From Diaphorobacter caeni (GTDB lineage: Bacteria; Pseudomonadota; Gammaproteobacteria; Burkholderiales; Burkholderiaceae_C): DNA of 64,000 nucleotides. Positions 18,691 through 26,799 of this stretch are shown piece after piece. The first letter of the stretch is position 1. Each line of letters starts with the position of its first letter. The stretch spans positions 186,001 to 250,000 of the forward strand of contig NZ_JADKYZ010000009.1 of the NCBI RefSeq assembly GCF_015354245.1, written 5' to 3'. The position numbers and the translations under genes are program-made. The notes beneath the pieces are model-generated. The model did not search any database. It was not told the DNA's origin and saw only the letters and a program-made list of their open reading frames with translations.

Positions 18691-19485
18691 ATGAACCAGA
18701 CAGACTTCATCGAACAACAGGGCCAGCGCCTGTACGACGCGCTGCGCGAAGCGCGCACGCTCGCGCCGCTGACCGACAGCCATCCCGACATCAGCGTGGA
18801 CGAGGCCTACTACATCTCCCTGCACATGCTGCGCCTGCGTGAGCAATCGGGTGAACGCGTGATCGGCAAGAAGATCGGCGTGACCTCCAAGCCCGTGCAG
18901 GACATGCTCGGCGTGCACCAGCCGGACTTCGGCTTTCTCACCGACAGCATGCAGTTCAAGGACGGCGCGACTATCTCGCTCTCAGAAGAACGCCTGATCC
19001 AGCCGCGTGCCGAAGGCGAGATTGCCTTCATGCTCGCCAAAGACCTCAAGGGCCCCGGCATCACCCGCGAGGACGTGCTGGCAGCCACCGCCTGGGTCGC
19101 TCCCTGCTTCGAGATCGTCGATTCCCGCATCAACGACTGGAAAATCAAGATCCAGGACACGGTAGCCGACAACGCGAGCTGCGGCGTATTCGTGATCGGC
19201 GAGCAGCACACCGATCCGCGATCGCTCGATCTGGCCGCAGTCTCCATGCAGATGTTCAAGAACGGAGAACCCGCTGGCAGCGGCCTCGGCAGCGCCGTGC
19301 AGGGCCATCCTGCCGAGGCCGTCGCCTGGCTGGCCAACACGCTGGGCGCATTCGGCATCCCTTTCAAGGCGGGCGAAGTGATTCTCTCGGGCTCGCTCGC
19401 GCCACTCGTTCCTGCGGCTGCAGGCGACCGTTTCAAGATGAACATCACGGGCCTCGGAGACTGCTCGATCCAGTTCGCTGCGTGA
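18691..19485 (+). CDS. tesE: 2-hydroxyhexa-2,4-dienoate / 2-keto-4-pentenoate hydratase, TesE-like
   Basis: 264 residues, matching the MhpD/TesE/HsaE family. Recognisable parts are IGKKIGVTSKPVQDMLGVHQ then PDFGFL, the metal-site region RAEGEIAFMLAKDL, EIVDSRINDWKIKIQDTVAD then NASCGVFV and the C-terminal GDRFKMNITGLGDCSIQF. It hydrates the dienoate released by the TesD-like hydrolase to 4-hydroxy-2-oxohexanoate. The downstream aldolase and acetaldehyde/propanal dehydrogenase (TesG/TesF) are not in this window. It is the last gene of the rightward operon and is followed by an intrinsic terminator. Confidence 0.9.
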   Translation: MNQTDFIEQQGQRLYDALREARTLAPLTDSHPDISVDEAYYISLHMLRLREQSGERVIGKKIGVTSKPVQDMLGVHQPDFGFLTDSMQFKDGATISLSEERLIQPRAEGEIAFMLAKDLKGPGITREDVLAATAWVAPCFEIVDSRINDWKIKIQDTVADNASCGVFVIGEQHTDPRSLDLAAVSMQMFKNGEPAGSGLGSAVQGHPAEAVAWLANTLGAFGIPFKAGEVILSGSLAPLVPAAAGDRFKMNITGLGDCSIQFAA

Positions 19486-19550
19486 TCATCCGGCCGAGCG
19501 CCCGCCATCCGCAACGCAGCGCGAACGCGCGTCCGCGCCCAGCTTCGTTT

Positions 19551-19574
19551 CTTTGCTTTGCTTTGCTTTGCTTT
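19551..19574. repeat. Short tandem repeat of CTTTG units
   Basis: Four perfect CTTTG pentamers followed by CTTTT, between the hydratase gene and its terminator. A simple repeat likely to vary in number between strains; no function evident. Confidence 0.9.
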
Positions 19575-19590
19575 TCAGGTTCCTTCCTTG

Positions 19591-19633
19591 AGGTTCAGCG
19601 GCTGCTCATGCGGCTGCTGAACCTGTTTTTTTT
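19591..19633 (+). terminator. Intrinsic terminator of the hsaB-tesD-tesE operon
   Basis: Stem AGGTTCAGC (19591-19599) pairs with GCTGAACCT (19616-19624), followed after one G by eight T residues. It lies 105 nt behind the hydratase stop on the same strand. Confidence 0.9.
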
Positions 19634-19698
19634 GGAGTGGCATCCAGCAGCTCATGTCTGACGGCAGCCCCGCTTGACACCAATGCACAAGATGAAAA

Positions 19699-19721
19699 AA
19701 AGCGCCGACCCGCGGCGCTTT
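19699..19721 (-). terminator. Intrinsic terminator of the leftward thiolase-like / DUF35-MaoC operon
   Basis: Stem AAAGCGCCG (19699-19707) pairs with CGGCGCTTT (19713-19721) around a 5-nt loop. On the minus strand it runs straight into a T tract (complement of the A7 at 19695-19701). It lies 75 nt beyond the DUF35-MaoC stop. Confidence 0.9.
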
Positions 19722-19795
19722 GAAAAGGGAGCCGAGACTCCCTCACAGACCTCCAGCCGCCCACCGCGACCAGGATCCACTGAACAACTCTCCCA

Positions 19796-20752
19796 TCACA
19801 TATACAACATCACCAGGTCGTTGATCACCGAGGGGCGATCATCCTGCCCCACCACGTGGATGTTGATCTCCATGGTCACCTGAGTGCCGCTCCTGACCTG
19901 CTCCACCGCCTTCACCCGCGACCGCGCGCGGATCTTGCAGCCGCTGGGAACCGGTGCCGGAAAACGCAGGCGATCCGATCCATAGTTCACGATGTTGGTG
20001 AAGTCCGTCACCTCGAAGTCGAGCGGGATGCGCAGCTGGCTGGCCAGCACCTGCACCAGCGCGCCGTGCGCGATGGTGGTGCCGAACGGGCTCTTGGCCT
20101 TGGCCTTTTCAGGATCGGTATGGATCCAGTAGTCATCACCCGAAAGCTTGGCAAAGTCGTTGATCACCTCCTGCGAGACGATGAACTCGTTGGACCAAGG
20201 GCTGTAGTCGGTCGACACCAGCGACTTCATCGCGTCCAGATCCTTGGCCGATATCTTGCGCTTGGGCGCTTCGGCAACCAGGGCGGAAGCAGCCGCAGCG
20301 TTGCCCGCATCCGCCACGCCCTCGGCCGGAATGACCGACGGATGCGCGCTGTTCTGCGGGGTAAAGCGCAGCAGCGTGATCGAACCAGGACGGTCGTCGA
20401 ACACGGCGCGCAGGGGCATGCCGATCTTCAGCTGTTCGGGTTCCGCGCCGACGATGGTGGTGTTGATGTGCACGCCTTCTTCAAGCTCAACCACGGCGAG
20501 GGCCTGGGGCATCTCGTCGGTGAATTCGGGCATCGTGGGGATGCGCGCGATGGTGAAGGTGTAGAGCTTGCCGTGGCCGGACACGCTCTTCCACGCGAGG
20601 TTGCGCGAGCCGCAGCTCGGGCAGTGGGTGCGCGGGAAAAACAGCCAGTGTCCCTTGTCGCACTGCTGGATGCGCAGGTCATGCGCCTTGAGGCCGTCCC
20701 AGTACGGCGCCGAAATCGCCGTGGGCAGAGGAAGAGGTTTGTTCCATGCCAT
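19796..20752 (-). CDS. DUF35 (rubredoxin-like Zn/OB-fold)-MaoC hydratase fusion protein
   Basis: 318 residues with two domains. The first about 130 form a DUF35 domain: putative zinc ligands Cys31, Cys44 and Cys47 (CPSCG) with His35, then an OB fold (LYTFTIARIP, ALAVVELEEGVHINTTIVG). After an Ala-rich linker (about 150-165), residues about 185-318 are a hot-dog MaoC domain with D206-x4-H211 in LSGDDYWIHTDPEKA and GTTIAHGALV. In mycobacterial cholesterol catabolism, ChsH2 joins MaoC and DUF35 in the opposite order and the DUF35 part binds the aldolase Ltp2. Here the thiolase-like gene lies 4 nt upstream, so a hydratase-aldolase complex acting on a side-chain enoyl-CoA is inferred. A terminator follows. 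Confidence 0.87.
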   Translation of the reverse strand: MAWNKPLPLPTAISAPYWDGLKAHDLRIQQCDKGHWLFFPRTHCPSCGSRNLAWKSVSGHGKLYTFTIARIPTMPEFTDEMPQALAVVELEEGVHINTTIVGAEPEQLKIGMPLRAVFDDRPGSITLLRFTPQNSAHPSVIPAEGVADAGNAAAASALVAEAPKRKISAKDLDAMKSLVSTDYSPWSNEFIVSQEVINDFAKLSGDDYWIHTDPEKAKAKSPFGTTIAHGALVQVLASQLRIPLDFEVTDFTNIVNYGSDRLRFPAPVPSGCKIRARSRVKAVEQVRSGTQVTMEINIHVVGQDDRPSVINDLVMLYM

Positions 20753-20756
20753 GTCT

Positions 20757-21971
20757 TTATGCTCCCCGCAGGATCAGTGCGCCCTGCTCGCTCATCACAC
20801 CACCCGTGCCCGAAACGTAGGCCAGATCATTGCGGCCCAGTTGGCGCGCACCGGCACGGCCCTGGATCTGATGGATCGCCTCGATCACCTGCGTCATGCC
20901 GCCCGCGCTGCCGGACTGGCCGAAACTCAGCTGGCCGCCGTGGGTGTTCATCGGGAAGTTGCCCTTGAAGGTGAAGTCGTGCTCTCGCAGAAAGTCGAGG
21001 CCCTTGCCCTTTGCGCAGAAGCCCGCGTCTTCGAGCGTGAGCATCACGGTGATGGTGTAGCAGTCGTAAATCTGCGCCATGTGCATGTCGGACGGCTTCA
21101 CGCCCGCCATCTGGAAGGCGCGCTGCGATGCGGGGCCGATCGGCGTCTTGAGCATGTCGGCCGCGTAGGTGGGCGATTTGCTGTGCACGTGTTCGCCAGC
21201 ACCGACGATGCTGACCGGACGATGCCTGGTGTTCTTGGCGCGGTCAGCACGGGTAACGATCATTGCGCCGCCACCGGCTGCGGGCAGCACGATTTCAAGC
21301 ACGCGCAGCGGCTCTGCCACCATGCGCGAGTTGAGCACGTCGTCCACGGTGATGGGCTTGCCGTAGAACATCGCGTCGGGGTTGTGGCAGGCGTTGAAGC
21401 GCTGGTCCACGCAGATGCGCGCCAGCGCCGCCGGGTCGTAGCCGTAGATCGAGGCGTAGCGCTGCGCGATCATCGCGTAGCCGGTGTTCTGCGCCATGTG
21501 GCCATAAGGCAGATCGAGTTCGGCCTCGGGTGCGCCATAGCGGGTGCTGTGACCGCCGAAACGGCTGGACTTCATCACCTCGGCCACATGGTCGTCGTGT
21601 TCGGAGTACGGCGCCATGCGGGCCGGGATCACGCAGACCACGGTGTCGCACATGCCCATCTCGATGGCGGCCGCAGCGCGCCAGACCATGCCGACGGAAC
21701 TCGCGCCACCCAGATCAATGACTTCGGCGAAGTTCAGCTGCACGCCCAGATACTCACCGACCATCGCCGGCACGAAGCTGCTTGCCTCGTGAAAGTACGC
21801 GCCCGTGGTGATCAGTCCGTCAACCTCGGACAGCTCCATGCCAGCGTCGTCCAGCGCCTTGAGCGTGAGGTCCGAAATCTGTTCCAGATGGAACATCTGC
21901 GGGGCCGTCGCGTATTTCTCAGGCTTGTATTGCGCCGCGCCGACGAGCGCCGCCTTTCCTTGCAAACCCAT
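20757..21971 (-). CDS. Thiolase-superfamily protein, Ltp2-like (probable steroid side-chain aldolase)
   Basis: 404 residues of thiolase fold (lipid-transfer/SCP2-thiolase branch): LVGAAQYKPEKY, LGGASSVGMVWRAAAAIEMG then CDTVVCV, QIYDCYTITVMLTLEDAGFC and NTHGGQLSFGQSGSAGG. The nucleophilic Cys of true thiolases should lie in the segment around LGGASSVGM, but there is no Cys there, so this should not be a classical thiolase. Ltp2-type members that lost this Cys act as retro-aldolases using tyrosines; Tyr residues are present in QIYDCYT. Pairing with the DUF35-MaoC fusion 4 nt downstream supports that role (inference). It would release a short acyl-CoA from a steroid C-17 side chain. Confidence 0.87.
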   Translation of the reverse strand: MGLQGKAALVGAAQYKPEKYATAPQMFHLEQISDLTLKALDDAGMELSEVDGLITTGAYFHEASSFVPAMVGEYLGVQLNFAEVIDLGGASSVGMVWRAAAAIEMGMCDTVVCVIPARMAPYSEHDDHVAEVMKSSRFGGHSTRYGAPEAELDLPYGHMAQNTGYAMIAQRYASIYGYDPAALARICVDQRFNACHNPDAMFYGKPITVDDVLNSRMVAEPLRVLEIVLPAAGGGAMIVTRADRAKNTRHRPVSIVGAGEHVHSKSPTYAADMLKTPIGPASQRAFQMAGVKPSDMHMAQIYDCYTITVMLTLEDAGFCAKGKGLDFLREHDFTFKGNFPMNTHGGQLSFGQSGSAGGMTQVIEAIHQIQGRAGARQLGRNDLAYVSGTGGVMSEQGALILRGA

Positions 21972-22195
21972 AAGAGTCCCTTTTCAAATTGGTGCATCCA
22001 TTGTGGGAAAGCTTGCACTTCCAACCATCGTCTGACAAGACTAAGGCAATTACCCGGTGAAAACCCGCAGCCAAGCATCCAAACGTCCGTTCGGACGATG
22101 TTGCAAACCCCTTGCGGCGACAAATTCGCCATGGACACGGGCCGCGCACGCAGACACAGCGCATGCCACAACCCGCGCCCACACAAGGAGACACC

Positions 22196-23197
22196 GTGAA
22201 AACAGCCATCGGCATCGGAGCAGCAGCATTGGTCGCATTCGCCTCTGCGCTCGCCTTTGCACCCCGCACCCCACCGCCGCTTGCCCCACTCAGCGTTGGC
22301 GCCGAGAAGACCCATTTCAACAGCCTCACCATGGCCGGCAACCGCCTGCTCGCATCGGGCGCCATGGGCGAGATTCTGTACTCTGACGACCAAGGCGCGC
22401 ACTGGACGCCCGCCCAACGCAATCAGGACCGCCAGGCACTGCTCAACAACATGAGTTTCGCGCCCGATCACAAGACCGGATTCGCCGTCGGCCACGAGAA
22501 CTGGATTCTGCGTACCCGCGACGGCGGCACCAACTGGGAAGAAATGAACTTCAAGCCCAAGAACGGCGAGCCGCTGATGTCGGTGGCGCGCCTGCCATCG
22601 GGCGACTGGGTCAGCGTCGGCGCATTCGGTCGCGCCATCGCCTCCAAGGACGAGGGACATACCTGGGAGCCGCTCGCACTGCCCGCCGAAGTCGAGGACA
22701 AGCACCTGAACCGCATCGCCAGCAGCGCCGACGCCAAGCACTGGCTGATCGTCGGCGAGCGCGGCCTCGTGCTGCGCTCTGACGACGGCGCCGTCACCTG
22801 GCACGCCGAGCCCGCCTTCTACAACGGCTCGTTCTACAACGCCATGCCCCTCGCCTACGGCGGCTGGCTCATCTACGGCATGCGCGGAAACGTGTACGTG
22901 AAGGCCGACGCGCGCGCCGCCTGGGCCAAATCCAGCGTGCCCGCGCCCGTCTCGTTCTTCGGCCACGCGCAACAGGCGGACGGCAGCATCGTGCTGGTGG
23001 GCCAAGGCAGCACGCTGGGGATCAGCCACGACAACGGCAAGACCTTCACGCTGCAGCGCGCCAAGGGCCGCGCCACGCTCACTGACGTGGTGCTCACGGA
23101 CAGAAAAAAGGGCTGGATCGCCAGCGACGCCGGTCTGCAACCCCTGCCAGATCTGGCCAAGACCGACACCGTCGCCAGCCAAGGAACCAAACCATGA
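22196..23197 (+). CDS. Exported YCF48-like beta-propeller protein
   Basis: 333 residues starting at GTG 22196 with AAGGAG 6 nt upstream; the longer in-frame ATG at 22112 has no such site. An N-terminal signal peptide (KTAIGIGAAALVAFASALAFA) is followed by propeller repeats with BNR/YCF48-like turns (YSDDQGAHWTP, RTRDGGTNWEE, SKDEGHTWEP, RSDDGAVTWHA, SHDNGKTFTL), about one per 40-50 residues. Such proteins are often encoded directly before an MMPL/RND transporter in steroid and other hydrophobic-substrate clusters, presumably as its periplasmic partner. The stop overlaps the transporter ATG (ATGA), supporting that pairing. The function is otherwise unknown. Confidence 0.85.
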   Translation: MKTAIGIGAAALVAFASALAFAPRTPPPLAPLSVGAEKTHFNSLTMAGNRLLASGAMGEILYSDDQGAHWTPAQRNQDRQALLNNMSFAPDHKTGFAVGHENWILRTRDGGTNWEEMNFKPKNGEPLMSVARLPSGDWVSVGAFGRAIASKDEGHTWEPLALPAEVEDKHLNRIASSADAKHWLIVGERGLVLRSDDGAVTWHAEPAFYNGSFYNAMPLAYGGWLIYGMRGNVYVKADARAAWAKSSVPAPVSFFGHAQQADGSIVLVGQGSTLGISHDNGKTFTLQRAKGRATLTDVVLTDRKKGWIASDAGLQPLPDLAKTDTVASQGTKP

Positions 23198-25674
23198 CCC
23201 TCCCTCATCCTGTGACCCGGCTGGACCACTTCATCGCCGCCACCGCAAGGTGGCTGATCCGCTTCAGCGTTCCCATCATCATCCTCACGCTCCTTGCGAC
23301 CGCGCTGCTGGCCACGTCGGCCATGCGCACTCATCTGGACCCCGGCTTCAACAAGCTGATCCCGCTGCGCCATGACTACATGGGCGCATTCCTCAAGTAC
23401 TCCAGCACCTTCTCGGGCGCCAACCGCGTGCTGGTGAGCGTGGAGTGGAAGGGCGAAGGCGATATCTACAACAAGGAATTCCTCGAAGCCCTGCGCGGCG
23501 TGAACGACGAGGTGTTTTTCACCCCCGGCGTCAATCGCGGACAGGTGTTCTCGCTGTTCACTCCGAACGTGAAGTACATCGAGATCACCGAGGAAGGTTA
23601 TGTCGGCGAAGTGCTGATCCCCTCGCGCTTCGAGCCCAACGCCGAAGGCCTCGCCAAAGTGCGCTCCAACGTCGCCAAGTCCGGCCAGATCGGCAGCCTC
23701 GTGAGCAACGATCTCAAGTCCGCCATGGTGCGCGCCGATCTCCAGGAGGTCGACCCCAAAAGCGGAGAGAAGCTGGACTACCACAAGGTTGCGCAGCGCC
23801 TGGAAGAAATCCGCAAGAAATTCGAGAACGACCATATCAAGATCCACATCATCGGTTTCTCCAAGGTGCTCGGCGACGTGATGGACGGCCTGTTCACCGT
23901 GATGCTGTTCTTCGTGATCGCCTTCGTCATCACAGCGGTGCTGCTGCGCTTGTACACCCGCTCGACCAACCTCACCGTGGTCGGCCTCGCAGTCGCGCTG
24001 CTGCCGGTGATCTGGCTGCTCGGCCTGCTGCCGATTGCGGGCTACGGCATTGACCCGATGTCGATTCTGGTGCCGTTCCTGATCTTTTCCATCGGCGTCT
24101 CGCACGCGGTGCAGATGACGGGCGCTTGGAAGCATGACGTGCGCGTCGGTCTCTCCACTAGGCTCGCCGCCGAGAATTCGATCCGCAAACTCGCGATTCC
24201 CGGCACGTTGGCGCTGCTCACCAATGCGCTTGGCTTCATGGTGATCATGCTGATCGACATCCCCATCGTGCACGAACTCGGCGTGACCGCCTGCCTCGGC
24301 GTGCTGCTGATGATCATCACCAACAAGATATTCCTGCCCGCCTTGCTCGCCCACATCAAGCTGGAGGCGGGTGCCAAGGTGGCGCCCACTTACGACGCCA
24401 ACGGCCGCAACCCACGCTGGTGGAAGCTCTCGCGACTGGCCGAGCCGCGCCCCGCACTCACCACGCTGGCCATCGCGTTGGTGATTCTGGCGGGCGGCAC
24501 CTACCTCTCGCGCGGGCTGCTCACCGGCGACGTCGGCACCGGCGCGCCCGAGCTGCGCGCCGAGTCCCGCTACAACCGCGACAACGACAACATCATCAGC
24601 CACTACTCCATCGGCATGGACGTGCTCTCGGTCTACGCGGTCGCGCAGAACGTGGAAGAGCCCTGCATCGACTGGTCGGTGATGAACGCGGTGGAGCGCT
24701 TTCAAGGCCGCATGAGCCGTGTTGATGGCGTGCAGTCGGTCACCACCTCCGCCGCACTCGCCAAGATTGCGGCCGCTGGCAACAACGAAGGCAACCCGCG
24801 CTGGGCGGCGCTGCAGCGCACCGATGCCGCACTGCGCTCGGGCATCAAGGTGCTCGTGCCGGACCTGGGCCTGAATACCGAGAGCTGCCGCATCGTCAAC
24901 ATGCAGATATTCCTGAAAGATCACGAAGGCGCCACGCTCACGCATGTGGTCAACGAGGTCAAGAGGTTCATCGCAGACGACAAGACCGCAACCGTTAGTT
25001 TCGAGCTCGCCGGTGGCAACGCTGGCGTGGCCGCCGCCACCAACGAAGCAGTGGAACACGCCGAAGTGCAGATGCTCGCATCGATCTTCGGCGCCATCAC
25101 GCTGCTGTGCTGGCTCACCTTCCGCAGCTGGCGCGCGGTGCTCTGCATCATCGTGCCTCTGGCCATCGTGTCCATCCTCTGCAACGCGCTGATGGCCGTG
25201 CTCGGCATCGGCCTCAAGGTCCCCACCCTGCCGGTGATCGCACTCGGCGTGGGCGTGGGCGTGGACTACGGCATCTACCTGTTCGAGAGCATGCAGCACG
25301 CCCTGCGCGACAAGCACACCACACTGCGTGAAGCCTTCTACGAAGCCATGCGCCAGCGCGGCAACGCGGCCATCTTCACGGCGGTGACCATGTCCATCGG
25401 CGTCGGCACCTGGGCGTTCTCCGCACTCAAGTTCCAGGCCGACATGGGCATCCTGCTGGCCTTCATGTTTCTCGTGAACATGCTGGGCGCCATCTTCCTG
25501 CTGCCCGCCATGGCCTGCTGGTTGAACGTGGAGGCCGCCGAAGCCAAGTCCCCCGCCCGCCACGATCCTCACGCAGCCGATACGGCAACGGCAAGCATCC
25601 CGCACCTGCCCACCGGCGGCGGTCACATGCCCCAGCCCGAACCACAAACCTCGGTCAACACCAAGGCCCTATGA
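23194..25674 (+). CDS. MMPL/RND-superfamily transporter
   Basis: 826 residues with two six-helix halves: TM1 near 24-44, a large periplasmic loop, a TM cluster about 230-400 (VMLFFVIAFVITAVLLRLY, AVALLPVIWLLGLLPIAG), a second loop and a TM cluster about 620-790 (ASIFGAITLLCWLTF, VIALGVGVGVDYGIYLFES). GVGVGVDYGIYL is the TM10-like sequence with the proton-relay Asp typical of MMPL/Patched-like RND proteins. Proton-driven movement of a hydrophobic compound across the inner membrane is expected; a steroid or bile-acid substrate is inferred from context. Translationally coupled to the YCF48-like gene. No membrane-fusion or outer-membrane partner lies next to it. Confidence 0.9.
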   Translation: MTLPHPVTRLDHFIAATARWLIRFSVPIIILTLLATALLATSAMRTHLDPGFNKLIPLRHDYMGAFLKYSSTFSGANRVLVSVEWKGEGDIYNKEFLEALRGVNDEVFFTPGVNRGQVFSLFTPNVKYIEITEEGYVGEVLIPSRFEPNAEGLAKVRSNVAKSGQIGSLVSNDLKSAMVRADLQEVDPKSGEKLDYHKVAQRLEEIRKKFENDHIKIHIIGFSKVLGDVMDGLFTVMLFFVIAFVITAVLLRLYTRSTNLTVVGLAVALLPVIWLLGLLPIAGYGIDPMSILVPFLIFSIGVSHAVQMTGAWKHDVRVGLSTRLAAENSIRKLAIPGTLALLTNALGFMVIMLIDIPIVHELGVTACLGVLLMIITNKIFLPALLAHIKLEAGAKVAPTYDANGRNPRWWKLSRLAEPRPALTTLAIALVILAGGTYLSRGLLTGDVGTGAPELRAESRYNRDNDNIISHYSIGMDVLSVYAVAQNVEEPCIDWSVMNAVERFQGRMSRVDGVQSVTTSAALAKIAAAGNNEGNPRWAALQRTDAALRSGIKVLVPDLGLNTESCRIVNMQIFLKDHEGATLTHVVNEVKRFIADDKTATVSFELAGGNAGVAAATNEAVEHAEVQMLASIFGAITLLCWLTFRSWRAVLCIIVPLAIVSILCNALMAVLGIGLKVPTLPVIALGVGVGVDYGIYLFESMQHALRDKHTTLREAFYEAMRQRGNAAIFTAVTMSIGVGTWAFSALKFQADMGILLAFMFLVNMLGAIFLLPAMACWLNVEAAEAKSPARHDPHAADTATASIPHLPTGGGHMPQPEPQTSVNTKAL

Positions 25675-25882
25675 TGCACAGCCAGCGCCCTCCTCCATCA
25701 AGCCGCTGCGGCGGGAGCATGCGCTGGCTCCGATAGTCGCCGCCGCTGGCGCCCAACCACGCGACCCATCGAAAATTGCTCGCCGCGGCCACAATTTGTT
25801 TTACCTCCAAAAAACTGGGCTATAATCGCAGTCTTGCAATTGACGAGGCGCCCGCAAGGCAAATCAACGATGCAACCTGTGT
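25675..25882 (+). promoter_or_regulatory. Intergenic region with probable tRNA-Lys promoter
   Basis: About 200 bp without a gene. A perfect TATAAT lies at 25821-25826, with TTGTTT at 25796-25801 (19-nt spacer) as a possible -35 element, placing transcription start some 50 nt before the tRNA. Just behind the transporter gene, GCCAGCGC (25681-25688) and GCGCTGGC (25721-25728) could form a hairpin, but no T tract follows. Confidence 0.6.
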
Positions 25883-25958
25883 GGGACGTTAGCTCAGTTG
25901 GTAGAGCAGCGGACTTTTAATCCGTTGGTCACAAGTTCGAATCTTGTACGTCCTACCA
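25883..25958 (+). tRNA. tRNA-Lys (anticodon TTT)
   Basis: A 76-nt cloverleaf with encoded CCA: acceptor GGGACGT/ACGTCCT (one G-T pair at position 1-72), D arm with GCTCAGTTGGTAGAGC, anticodon arm GCGGA-CTTTTAA-TCCGT giving anticodon TTT, and T arm ACAAG-TTCGAAT-CTTGT. It is the boundary between the steroid island and the SOS/prophage region and is a possible integration target. Confidence 0.97.
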
Positions 25959-25977
25959 ACAACACGGCGTAAAGCCT

Positions 25978-26012
25978 AAAAAGCCTGCTTCTGAAAAGAT
26001 AGCAGGCTTTTT
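25978..26012 (+). terminator. Intrinsic terminator behind tRNA-Lys
   Basis: Stem AAAAAGCCTGCT (25978-25989) pairs with AGCAGGCTTTTT (26001-26012) around an 11-nt loop; the T run continues to 26013 and again at 26015-26019. Confidence 0.93.
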
Positions 26013-26038
26013 TGTTTTTCGATATTTTATGAGACGAG

Positions 26039-26056
26039 TATGAGACATGTCTCATA
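26039..26056. repeat. Perfect 18-bp palindrome TATGAGACATGTCTCATA
   Basis: The sequence equals its own reverse complement, lies 27 bp beyond the tRNA terminator and just past the SRAP stop codon. A partial copy (ATGAGACGAGTATGAGACATG) overlaps it at 26029. It could be a protein-binding site or part of an integration site; there is no direct evidence for either. Confidence 0.7.
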
Positions 26057-26071
26057 TACAGTGTTTTGAGT

Positions 26072-26746
26072 TCAAGCCACCGGCCCAGCTTCAAACACAT
26101 CGACCGGTGCCAGCCTGAGCAACTGCTTCGCCTCTTCCACGGTTCCCGCAAGCCACAGATCCACGTCGCCCTGCTCGATCGGTATCACGCTGCGCTTGTC
26201 CTGCTGATCGGCCGCCAACTTCGGATCTGGCTTGTGCATGCGGCGCATGAGCGGGTGGCTGTCTGCATTGATTGTCAGCATCGTGTAGCTCTCGAAGACT
26301 TCGCCGCTCTCGCGATCCACCCACTGATTCCAAAGTCCCGCCAAGCTCCACGGCGTGCCGTCTGCGCGGCGAAAGCGCCACCACTCGTTTTTTCCGCTCT
26401 CCCAGTTCGGCTCATCGAATGAGGTCGCAGGGATCACGCACCGCTGGCCCCGCGCCCATGCCAATTTGAACGCGGCTTTGTCCGCGATCTCTTCCGAGCG
26501 TGCGTTGTTCGTGCTGTACGGCAACGTGGCCGACTTGGCCCACGGCGGGATCAATGCCCACTGCCCGACCACCAGTTCGCGCGAGTAATCCGGATCGTCT
26601 ACAGCACGCCGAATGAACGGGCCCTGACCACGCGGGAAGATCTCGAGCACGCGTGGGTCGTCCCACCAACGGTTCGGGTTCTTGCTGCCGATGTTCCAAA
26701 ACTCCTCGATCTCGCGTTCGCCTGGTGCGTAATACCTGTTGCACAT
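26072..26746 (-). CDS. SOS response-associated peptidase-family protein (SRAP, YedK/HMCES-like)
   Basis: 224 residues beginning MCNRYYAPG, so that after Met removal the catalytic Cys2 is at the N-terminus as required for this family. Other family marks are NARSEEIADKAAFKLAW, the Glu-containing CVIPATSFDEPNWE and the His region HPLMRRMHKP. SRAP proteins form a thiazolidine crosslink with abasic sites in single-stranded DNA and shield them. The start at 26746 has GGAGG 5 nt upstream. It diverges from umuD, and the LexA box at 26784-26799 lies between them, so both should be SOS-induced. The phage-type variant of the His motif suggests a mobile origin. Confidence 0.9.
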   Translation of the reverse strand: MCNRYYAPGEREIEEFWNIGSKNPNRWWDDPRVLEIFPRGQGPFIRRAVDDPDYSRELVVGQWALIPPWAKSATLPYSTNNARSEEIADKAAFKLAWARGQRCVIPATSFDEPNWESGKNEWWRFRRADGTPWSLAGLWNQWVDRESGEVFESYTMLTINADSHPLMRRMHKPDPKLAADQQDKRSVIPIEQGDVDLWLAGTVEEAKQLLRLAPVDVFEAGPVA

Positions 26747-26783
26747 AGAGCCTCCTGTTTCGGGGTCAGCCATTTGCAATATA

Positions 26784-26799
26784 CTGTATATATGCACAG
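26784..26799. promoter_or_regulatory. LexA (SOS) box CTGTATATATGCACAG
   Basis: Matches the CTG-N10-CAG LexA consensus with the typical AT-rich centre, and is embedded in flanking TA...TA. It lies in the 45-bp gap between the divergent SRAP and umuD genes and overlaps the umuD ATG at 26792. Confidence 0.9.

Noticed and set aside
20757-21971. Reading this gene as a degradative acetyl-CoA acetyltransferase (thiolase)
   Set aside because: The nucleophilic Cys is missing, and the DUF35-MaoC neighbour points to the aldolase branch.
22873-25647. Long minus-strand frame opposite the MMPL transporter (924 codons)
   Set aside because: His/Gly/Asp-biased antisense of a well-defined transporter with twelve membrane segments.
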